From: an uncultured Candidatus Neoarthromitus sp.
GTDB lineage: Bacteria; Bacillota; Clostridia; Clostridiales; Clostridiaceae
Assembly: GCA_937890765.1 (NCBI GenBank)
Contig: CALADQ010000020.1
Span: 48,335-112,334 of the forward strand
DNA length: 64,000 nucleotides
Reading direction: 5' to 3'
This document shows, piece by piece, positions 25,466 through 32,512 of this stretch. The notes under the pieces were generated by a model that did not search any database, was not told the DNA's origin, and worked only from the letters and a program-made list of their open reading frames with translations. Numbering within the stretch: position 1 is the stretch's first letter; each line of letters opens with the position of its first letter. The position numbers and the translations under genes are program-made.

Positions 25466-25799
25466 CTAAAATCATACCTCTTTTTAACAAATTAATTATA
25501 CTTTTTTCAATTTCCAAGTAAGATTTATCTTTAGCTCTATTTCTAGATATAAAAACTATATCGTATCCATTTTTGAGTTTATGAGAATTTAATCTATAAA
25601 CTTCATACACAAGCCTTCTGACTCTATTTCTAGTAACGCTTTTACCAACTTTTTTACTAACACTTATTCCTAATCTATTTAAAAGAAAATTCTTTTTGTT
25701 TTTATACACGTACATTATAAATAAACTACTTGAAAAACATTTACCTTTACCATAAACAATTCTAAATTCATAATTTTTATGTATCTTGTGAACCTTCAT
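25458..25799 (-). CDS. rnpA: Ribonuclease P protein component
   Basis: This 113-residue basic protein has the RNR motif (VTRNRVRRLVYEVYR, about 52-66) that binds RNase P RNA for tRNA 5' maturation. No good Shine-Dalgarno precedes the ATG; translation may depend on the hairpin context between rpmH and rnpA. Confidence 0.96.
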   Translation of the reverse strand: MKVHKIHKNYEFRIVYGKGKCFSSSLFIMYVYKNKKNFLLNRLGISVSKKVGKSVTRNRVRRLVYEVYRLNSHKLKNGYDIVFISRNRAKDKSYLEIEKSIINLLKRGMILDE

Positions 25800-25830
25800 A
25801 CGAATTACAAAAACAAACTCACAAAAATCT

Positions 25831-25865
25831 AAAGAGGCACATTATTTTAAATAACACGCCTCTTT
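25831..25865 (-). terminator. Hairpin between rpmH and rnpA
   Basis: AAAGAGGC (25831-25838) and GCCTCTTT (25858-25865) form a stem, extended by further pairs with a small internal mismatch. On the minus strand it is followed by AGATTTTTG, so it may attenuate rnpA relative to rpmH or mark an mRNA processing site. Confidence 0.6.
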
Positions 25866-25868
25866 ATA

Positions 25869-26003
25869 TCAATAAGTTAATCTTTTTCTCCCTTTTAGTC
25901 TTCTTCTCCTTATAACCGCTCTTCCTGAAGCCGTTCTCATTCTCTTTCTAAAACCGTGCTCCTTTTTTCTTTGCCTTTTTTTTGGCTGATATGTCATGAA
26001 CAT
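25869..26003 (-). CDS. rpmH: 50S ribosomal protein L34
   Basis: The 44-residue protein reads MFMTYQPKKRQRKKEHGFRK and continues RMRTASGRAVIRRRRLKGRK; it is L34 of the large subunit. The first ATG (26003) lies four bases after GGGGTGG and the second (25997) ten bases after it; the MFMTYQP form is the one usual in Clostridium. It has a consensus promoter at 26053-26081. Confidence 0.97.
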   Translation of the reverse strand: MFMTYQPKKRQRKKEHGFRKRMRTASGRAVIRRRRLKGRKRLTY

Positions 26004-26052
26004 GTAACCACCCCATTCTAAACAAAATATCTAACTTAAATTGTTGAGTAAG

Positions 26053-26081
26053 ATTATATATGGTTTCTTTATTTATGTCAA
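26053..26081 (-). promoter_or_regulatory. Promoter of rpmH
   Basis: On the minus strand TTGACA (26076-26081), a 17-base spacer and TATAAT (26053-26058); a full consensus sigma-A promoter. Confidence 0.88.
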
Positions 26082-26169
26082 TAAATTTTAATAAGGTATT
26101 TTTAAATATATTTTGTATTTTGTGAATTATAAATTTATTTGAATAATTATCGTTTATTGTGCTATTATG

Positions 26170-26437
26170 TTTTTGAGTTGTTGATAACTTTTATATTTTT
26201 CAACAATTTTGTATACAGTTTATAATTTTGTTTATATTGTGTTTGTATTTTTGTATAACTTTGATTTATAGCTATTTTCTCATTATGTTATGTCTTTTAT
26301 TAATTGTTTATAAGTTGTTTCGCGTAGTAGTTAATAACATTTGATTTTTGTGTTAAATTTATTAATTAAATATTTGTTTATAAATCTTTGTTAGTTTGTG
26401 TATTTAAAAATTTGTATTCTAATTGGAGGTAATTACT
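26170..26437. other. oriC: Putative oriC, part 1 (rpmH-dnaA interval)
   Basis: The 434 bases between rpmH and dnaA are gene-free. DnaA-box-like sites are TTATCAACA on the minus strand at 26179-26187, TTTTCAACA at 26197-26205, and TTATAAACA on the minus strand at 26305-26313 and 26375-26383. Eight bases after the third lies CGCGTAGTAG (26321-26330), a small GC patch followed by TAG triplets, like the unwinding element (GC cluster plus DnaA-trios) described for Bacillus. No perfect TTATCCACA was seen here. The position next to dnaA and the switch of gene orientation support an origin. Confidence 0.65.
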
Positions 26438-27790
26438 TTGCAGACCAACTATAACGATTTATGGATTGATATTTTGTCAGAGCTAAAAAAATCTTTGTCA
26501 GACATAAGTTTTAATACTTGGTTTTCTGATACTGAGATTTTAAATATAAATGATTCAAAAATGATAATAGGTTGTAATAATTCACTTATACTTGAAACTA
26601 TAAATTTGAGATATTTGGATACTTTAAATAAAATAACTCATTCTATAACAAATAAAGATTATAAAATAAAAATTATTTTAAAAGATGACTTTAATAAGGA
26701 AGATTTTGTTAAGAAAACTCCTAAACATGAACCAAACTACATAAAAAGCACTGATCTATTAAATTCCAACTTAAATACTAAATATACTTTTGAGTCGTTT
26801 GTTGTTGGAAATAGTAATAGATTTGCTCACGCAGCTTCTTTAGCTGTTGCTGAATCGCCCTCCAAAGCTTACAACCCTCTTTTTATATATGGAGGAGTTG
26901 GTTTAGGAAAAACTCATTTAATGCATGCAATAGGTCATTTAATTAATGAAAACAATAAAAATTTAAAAGTTGTTTATGTTACATCTGAAAAGTTTATAAA
27001 CGAATTAATAAGTGCCATAAAGGATGATAAGAACATTGAGTTCAGAGAAAAATATAGAAATGTAGACGTTTTATTAATTGACGATGTTCAATTTATTGCT
27101 GGTAAAGAACGAACTCAAGAAGAATTTTTCCATACATTCAACGCGCTTCATGAGTCGAACAAGCAAATTATTTTATCAAGCGATAGACCACCAAAAGAAA
27201 TTAAAACTTTAGAAGAAAGGCTTTGCTCCCGGTTTGAATGGGGACTCATTGCTGATATACAACCACCTGATTATGAAACAAGAATAGCAATTTTAAGAAA
27301 AAAGGCTGATGTGGATAAGTTGGACATACCCAATGAAGTTTTGATTTATATTGCAACTAAAATAAAATCTAACATACGTGAATTAGAAGGTGCTCTTTTA
27401 AGGGTCGTTGCTTACACAAATTTAACTAATAGTAGTGTATCTCTTGAAATTGCAAAAGAAGCTCTTAAAGATTTAATAAATACTAAGAATTCCAAAACAG
27501 TTACAATAGAGTATATTCAAGAAACTGTAGCTAACTATTTCGATTTAAATGTAGACATGCTTAAATCACAAAGAAGACCTCAAAACATTGCTTTTCCTAG
27601 ACAAATCGCTATGTATTTATGCAGAAAACTCACAGATGCTTCCCTTCCTAAAATTGGAGAAAACTTCGGTGGAAGAGATCATACAACTGTAATTCACGCT
27701 TATGAGAAAATATTAAACAAAATAGAATCTGATAAAGAATTTAACACTGTCATCAATGAATTATCAAATAAAATATTAAATAATAGATAA
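26438..27790 (+). CDS. dnaA: Chromosomal replication initiator DnaA
   Basis: The 450-residue protein starts at TTG 26438, seven bases after GGAGGT; a frame-extending TTG at 26423 overlaps that ribosome site and is unlikely. Domains: DnaB-interacting domain I (NDLWIDILSELKKS...SFNTWF), linker, AAA+ domain III (Walker A GGVGLGKTHLMHAIG, Walker B LLIDDVQFI), and DNA-binding domain IV with GGRDHTTVIHAY. It opens oriC. Confidence 0.98.
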   Translation: MQTNYNDLWIDILSELKKSLSDISFNTWFSDTEILNINDSKMIIGCNNSLILETINLRYLDTLNKITHSITNKDYKIKIILKDDFNKEDFVKKTPKHEPNYIKSTDLLNSNLNTKYTFESFVVGNSNRFAHAASLAVAESPSKAYNPLFIYGGVGLGKTHLMHAIGHLINENNKNLKVVYVTSEKFINELISAIKDDKNIEFREKYRNVDVLLIDDVQFIAGKERTQEEFFHTFNALHESNKQIILSSDRPPKEIKTLEERLCSRFEWGLIADIQPPDYETRIAILRKKADVDKLDIPNEVLIYIATKIKSNIRELEGALLRVVAYTNLTNSSVSLEIAKEALKDLINTKNSKTVTIEYIQETVANYFDLNVDMLKSQRRPQNIAFPRQIAMYLCRKLTDASLPKIGENFGGRDHTTVIHAYEKILNKIESDKEFNTVINELSNKILNNR

Positions 27791-27890
27791 AACTAGTTAT
27801 TATTTTTTTGTTTGTAAGTATTAATTTTTTTTGTTAAAAATTTTTATAAGTTTTCTTTGGTTATGTTAATGTGAGTAAATCCATATTTTA

Positions 27891-27970
27891 TTTTTATATT
27901 TATCAACAATTTTAAATAGTGTGTTTTTGTTGAATTTATTAACATGTATGGTTTTCAACATAATTAACAA
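27891..27970. other. oriC: Putative oriC, part 2 (dnaA-dnaN interval)
   Basis: The 236 bases between dnaA and dnaN contain TTATCAACA at 27900-27908 and TTTTCAACA at 27952-27960, the same two variants as upstream of dnaA. The interval is AT-rich and gene-free. Two box clusters on either side of dnaA are typical of Firmicute bipartite origins. Confidence 0.55.
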
Positions 27971-28026
27971 TACCTATTACTAATATTACTAAAAAATTTT
28001 TTTATTTTTTTAAGGAAGGTTTAATC

Positions 28027-29127
28027 ATGAAATTTTATTGCAATAAAAATGAACTAGTTGAAAAAATAAATATTGTTCAAAGAGCTATAACAAATAAGTC
28101 AAATTCACAAATTTTTGGTTGCATATTTATGCAAGTAAGTGATAATAATTTAACAATGATTGGAATTGATACGGATTTATCTATAGAAACAAAAGTTTCA
28201 GCAGAAATTTTATCTGAAGGAAAACTTTTATTGGATTCTCGATTGTTTGGAGAAATTATAAAAAGGTTACCTAATGATAAAATTGAAATTAAAAGTGATG
28301 ATGATAAAAATGTAATTATATCTAGTGGAAATACGGAATTTAGTTTGATAAATTTAGATTCAGAAGAATATCCCAAAATACCAGAAGTTAATTTTAAAAA
28401 TAAGATTTCACTTAAACAAAATGTTTTTAAACACATGATAAAAAGTACAACTTTTTCTGCTTCTTTCGATGAATCAAAGGGAATTATTACAGGTGTGCTT
28501 ATTAATATTAAAGATGATGTTTTAACTTTTGTAGCGTTAGATGGATTTAGACTTGCTTTAAAAAGCGAAATTATAGATAATAATTTTAACATTAATATTA
28601 TTGTTCCAGCTAAAACTTTAAATGAAATCAATAAAATCTTAAAAGATAGTGATGAATTAATAGATATATATCTTACAAATAATTTTGTTATGATTAAGAT
28701 TAACAATGATAAGATTATTTTGAGATTGCTTCAAGGAGATTTTATAAATTATGAGACAATAATACCTAAAGAAAATAAAGTTTCTATAATTTTATCTAAA
28801 TACGAATTTATAGATGGTCTTGAGCGTTCAACTTTATTAACTAAAGATAAGAATACTAATTTGGTTAAGCTTGAAATAAAAAATGAAAGGGTTATTCTTA
28901 AATCAAATTCTCAAGTTGGTCAACTTAAGGAAGAAATATTTATAAAGAAACAGGGAATTGATTTAGATATAGCTTTTAATTCTAGATATTTAATGGATGC
29001 TGTTAGAGCTATTGAAGATGATGAAATAAAATTGGAATTTAGCAATAACATAGCGCCGTGTATTGTAAAGAGCAGTAAAAATGAAAATTCCAAGTATATG
29101 GTTTTGCCAGTTAGGTTCGTAATTTAA
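28027..29127 (+). CDS. dnaN: DNA polymerase III beta subunit (sliding clamp)
   Basis: The 366-residue protein has the three repeated clamp domains of DnaN (MKFYCNKNELVEKINIVQRAI..., VALDGFRLALK, and the C-terminal MVLPVRFVI). It encircles DNA and tethers the polymerase. AAGGAAGG lies upstream of the ATG. A hairpin follows, where yaaA would be expected. Confidence 0.98.
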   Translation: MKFYCNKNELVEKINIVQRAITNKSNSQIFGCIFMQVSDNNLTMIGIDTDLSIETKVSAEILSEGKLLLDSRLFGEIIKRLPNDKIEIKSDDDKNVIISSGNTEFSLINLDSEEYPKIPEVNFKNKISLKQNVFKHMIKSTTFSASFDESKGIITGVLINIKDDVLTFVALDGFRLALKSEIIDNNFNINIIVPAKTLNEINKILKDSDELIDIYLTNNFVMIKINNDKIILRLLQGDFINYETIIPKENKVSIILSKYEFIDGLERSTLLTKDKNTNLVKLEIKNERVILKSNSQVGQLKEEIFIKKQGIDLDIAFNSRYLMDAVRAIEDDEIKLEFSNNIAPCIVKSSKNENSKYMVLPVRFVI

Positions 29128-29142
29128 TATTGATTTAAATCT

Positions 29143-29181
29143 AAGATCATTTATGATTTAAAATAAATGATCTTAAAATTT
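29143..29181 (+). terminator. Hairpin between dnaN and recF
   Basis: AAGATCATTTAT (29143-29154) and ATAAATGATCTT (29163-29174) form a perfect 12-base-pair stem with an eight-base loop, followed by AAAATTTTG. The T-run is weak, so it may attenuate rather than end transcription into recF. Confidence 0.6.
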
Positions 29182-29194
29182 TGTTGGAGAGAAA

Positions 29195-30292
29195 ATGTAT
29201 TTAAGCAACTTATTTTTAAAAAATTTTAGGAATTACAAAAATTTAGAGTTGCATTTTCATGAAAAGTTAAATGTTTTTGTTGGTGAAAATGCCCAAGGAA
29301 AAACAAATGTGTTAGAAGCAATATTCTTTTCGTGTTTTTTAAAATCTCATAGAACTAATAAAAATTTAAATTTAATTAAGTTTGAGGAAGAGGATTTTGA
29401 AATAAATTTATTTGGGAAAAAGGAAAATTTAAAATGTTTTGAAGTGGCGTTAAAATTAAATTCAAAGTCATGTAAGAAAGATTTGTTTTTAAATGGAATG
29501 AGGATAATTAAATCTTCAGATTTTATTGGATATTTAAAGGTTGTTATGTTTTCTCCTGAAGATTTAAAAATAGTTAAGGAATCTCCAGCTATACGAAGAA
29601 AGTTTCTAGATATGAATATATCTCAAATTGATAATAAATATTTAAAAGCTTTAATTAGCTACAATAAAGTTGTGAAACATAAGAATATTTTATTGAAAAA
29701 AGATAAAGTGGATTTATCTTTGTTAGATGTTTATGACGAACAATTATCTTTATATTCAAGTGTTATAATGAAGAAGAGATTTAATTATTTGAAAGCTCTT
29801 AATGCTTTTTCTCAGAACATACACGAAAAAATTTCTAAATCAAGTGAAAAAATTCAAATTGATTACGATACTTTTTTGGATATTAATAAATTCAATTTAA
29901 TTGAAGATGATATAAAGAACAAAATTTTTGATATACTTAAGGAAAATAGAAAAATTGATTTGTTAAAAAAAGTTTGTTCTTTAGGAATTCACAAAGACGA
30001 TTTTAATGTTAAGTTAAATGATTATCATGTTTTTAATTATTCTTCTCAAGGGCAACAAAGAAGCAGTGTTATTTCAATAAAGTTAGGTGTGGTTGAAATA
30101 ATAAAGGAATTTTTAGGAGAATACCCAGTTCTTTTATTAGATGATATTTTATCTGAGTTGGATAGAAACAGAAGAAATTTTATATTGAATTTTATAGAGA
30201 ATATTCAAACGTTCATAACTTGTACAGAATTAAATGAACGTGTTTTAAGTTCGCATAAGACTTTTAATGTTAATAATGGTAGAATTTTATAA
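29195..30292 (+). CDS. recF: DNA replication and repair protein RecF
   Basis: The 365-residue SMC-like ATPase has Walker A (GENAQGKTNVLEA, about 31-43), the signature YSSQGQQRSSVISIKL and Walker B (LLLDDILSELD). It helps load RecA at single-strand gaps with RecO and RecR; recR lies at 63.3 kb. TTGGAGAG provides the ribosome site. Confidence 0.97.
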   Translation: MYLSNLFLKNFRNYKNLELHFHEKLNVFVGENAQGKTNVLEAIFFSCFLKSHRTNKNLNLIKFEEEDFEINLFGKKENLKCFEVALKLNSKSCKKDLFLNGMRIIKSSDFIGYLKVVMFSPEDLKIVKESPAIRRKFLDMNISQIDNKYLKALISYNKVVKHKNILLKKDKVDLSLLDVYDEQLSLYSSVIMKKRFNYLKALNAFSQNIHEKISKSSEKIQIDYDTFLDINKFNLIEDDIKNKIFDILKENRKIDLLKKVCSLGIHKDDFNVKLNDYHVFNYSSQGQQRSSVISIKLGVVEIIKEFLGEYPVLLLDDILSELDRNRRNFILNFIENIQTFITCTELNERVLSSHKTFNVNNGRIL

Positions 30293-30306
30293 GGAGATTT
30301 TTAAAA

Positions 30307-30564
30307 ATGTACATACAAATAGGTTCGGATACCAGTGTTAGAATTAAAGATATAATAGGAATATTTTCCTACAATACTACTTTTAATTGCGTAGATAGTA
30401 ATGAGTTTTTAAAAATATCAGATGAAGATGGATTTGTATTTGATTTATGCGAAGGTTCTGGTAAGTCTGTCATATTAACAGAAATAGATAAAAGCAGCAA
30501 AATATTTCTATCTCCGATTTCTTCAAGTACTCTAATTAAGAGGATTTATGAAATTAAAAAATAA
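30307..30564 (+). CDS. remB: RemB/YaaB-type regulator (DUF370)
   Basis: The 85-residue protein (MYIQIGSDTSVRIKDIIGIF...SVILTEIDKSSKIFLSPISSSTLIKRI) is the small DUF370 protein encoded between recF and gyrB in Firmicutes. In Bacillus RemA and RemB affect matrix gene expression. It starts 14 bases after recF with AAGGAG upstream. Confidence 0.9.
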   Translation: MYIQIGSDTSVRIKDIIGIFSYNTTFNCVDSNEFLKISDEDGFVFDLCEGSGKSVILTEIDKSSKIFLSPISSSTLIKRIYEIKK

Positions 30565-30582
30565 ATAAATGGAGGAATTTAG

Positions 30583-32499
30583 TTGGAAAAAAATAATTAT
30601 AACCAATATGACGAAAGTCAAATAGAAGTTTTAGAAGGATTAGAAGCTGTTAGAAAGAGACCTGGAATGTATATAGGAAATACTTCTAAAAAGGGACTTC
30701 ATCATTTGGTTTATGAAATTATAGATAACAGCATAGATGAAGCTTTAGCGGGATTTTGTAATGAAATAAATGTTAAAATAAATCGAGATAATTCAATTGT
30801 TGTAATTGATAATGGAAGAGGAATTCCCGTAGGAGAACACCCTAAGTTAAAGAAGTCCACACTTGAAGTTATAATGACGGTGCTTCATGCTGGAGGAAAA
30901 TTTAATGGTGGTGGTTATAAAATTTCAGGAGGGCTTCATGGGGTTGGTGCATCTGTAGTAAATGCTTTATCTAAAAAATGTTATGTTAAAGTTAAGAGAG
31001 ATGGATGCGTATTTTATCAAGAATATGAGGAAGGCAAACCTAAGTGTAATGTAGAGAAAATCGGGCTTAGTAGTGAAACTGGAACGGAAACTTATTTTTT
31101 ACCAGATGACAAAATATTTAAAGACACGTTGGAATTTGATTTTGAAACTTTAGGTCAAAGGTTTAGGGAGCTTGCTTTTTTAAATGCTGGTATAAAAATA
31201 AGTTTGGAAGATTTAAGAAATGGAGATAAGGAAGAGTTTTATTACAAAGGTGGAATAAGAGAGTTTATTTCTCACATAAACAAAGGAAAGCAAAGTTTAT
31301 TTAATGATGTAATATATTTTGAAGAAATTAAAAATGATATGGAAGTACAAGTTGCTATTCAATATACTGATGCTTACACGGAAAATATTTTAACTTATGT
31401 AAACAATATATTTACTCAAGAAGGTGGAACTCATTTAGTAGGATTCAAAACGGCATTAACTAGATGTATAAATGATTATGCGAAAAAATTTAATTATATA
31501 AAAGATGGGAAAGATGAAATTAAAAGTTTAACGGGTGAAGATATAAGAGAAGGAGTCGTTTGTGTTTTATCTATAAAAATACAAAACCCTCAATTTGAAG
31601 GTCAAACAAAAACTAAACTTGGTAACAGTGAAGTTAGAGGTATAGTTGATAATGTATTTTTTAATAATTTTTCTGAGTTTTTAAATGAGAATCCTTCAAT
31701 AGGAAAAATAATTTGTGATAAAGCTATATTGGCTGCTAAAGCTAGGGAAGCTGCGAAAAAAGCTAGAGAAACTACGAGGAAATCGGTTTTAGATAGGACT
31801 TCTCTTCCAGGAAAACTTGCTGATTGTACATCAAAAAATCCAGAGGAGTGTGAAATATATATTGTAGAGGGAGATTCTGCTGGAGGATCTGCTAAACAGG
31901 GAAGAGATAGAAGGTTTCAAGCTATTTTACCATTGAGAGGTAAGATAATGAATGTTGAGAAGCAAAGAATTTATAAAATTTTAAGTTCTGATTCAATAAG
32001 GTGTATGATAACTGCATTTGGGTGCGGAATAGGTGAAGAGTTCGATATAAATAAAATTAGATACAACAGAATTATATTAATGACAGATGCTGATGTTGAT
32101 GGATCTCATATAAGAACTCTTCTTTTAACTTTTTTGTATAGATATGTTCCTCAAATAATTGAGAGTGGATTTGTTTATATTGCGAGACCTCCTTTGTACA
32201 AAATAACTAAGGGTAAAGGTGAGTACTATTGTTATTCGGATGATGAGTTAAGCAAAAAAATAGAGGACATTGGAAAAGATGGAGTAGATGTGCAAAGGTA
32301 TAAAGGTTTAGGTGAAATGAATGCAGATCAGTTGTGGGACACAACAATGAATCCAGAAACGAGAACTCTCATGAAAGTTACTATTGAGCATGCTAGTTAT
32401 GCTGACGAGATATTTTCTATTTTAATGGGAGATAAAGTTGAACCTAGGAGAGAGTTTATACAAAATAATGCTAAAAATGTTATAAATTTAGACATTTAA
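30583..32499 (+). CDS. gyrB: DNA gyrase subunit B
   Basis: The 638-residue protein has the GHKL ATPase domain (EIIDNSIDEALAGF, DNGRGIPVG, GLHGVGASVVNALS), and the TOPRIM domain (EGDSAGGSAKQGRDR, MTDADVDGSHI). With GyrA it introduces negative supercoils. The start is TTG at 30583 after GGAGG. Confidence 0.98.
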   Translation: MEKNNYNQYDESQIEVLEGLEAVRKRPGMYIGNTSKKGLHHLVYEIIDNSIDEALAGFCNEINVKINRDNSIVVIDNGRGIPVGEHPKLKKSTLEVIMTVLHAGGKFNGGGYKISGGLHGVGASVVNALSKKCYVKVKRDGCVFYQEYEEGKPKCNVEKIGLSSETGTETYFLPDDKIFKDTLEFDFETLGQRFRELAFLNAGIKISLEDLRNGDKEEFYYKGGIREFISHINKGKQSLFNDVIYFEEIKNDMEVQVAIQYTDAYTENILTYVNNIFTQEGGTHLVGFKTALTRCINDYAKKFNYIKDGKDEIKSLTGEDIREGVVCVLSIKIQNPQFEGQTKTKLGNSEVRGIVDNVFFNNFSEFLNENPSIGKIICDKAILAAKAREAAKKARETTRKSVLDRTSLPGKLADCTSKNPEECEIYIVEGDSAGGSAKQGRDRRFQAILPLRGKIMNVEKQRIYKILSSDSIRCMITAFGCGIGEEFDINKIRYNRIILMTDADVDGSHIRTLLLTFLYRYVPQIIESGFVYIARPPLYKITKGKGEYYCYSDDELSKKIEDIGKDGVDVQRYKGLGEMNADQLWDTTMNPETRTLMKVTIEHASYADEIFSILMGDKVEPRREFIQNNAKNVINLDI

Positions 32500-32512
32500 T
32501 TAAGGAGGAGCA

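Noticed and set aside
24398..27318. Exact TTATCCACA boxes (minus strand) at 24398-24406 and 27310-27318
   Set aside because: They lie inside mnmE and dnaA coding sequence and are isolated, so I do not count them as core origin boxes, although they could bind DnaA.
28077..28706. 209-residue minus-strand frame within dnaN
   Set aside because: It is antisense to a certain gene and has no family likeness; AT-rich sequence gives such frames by chance.
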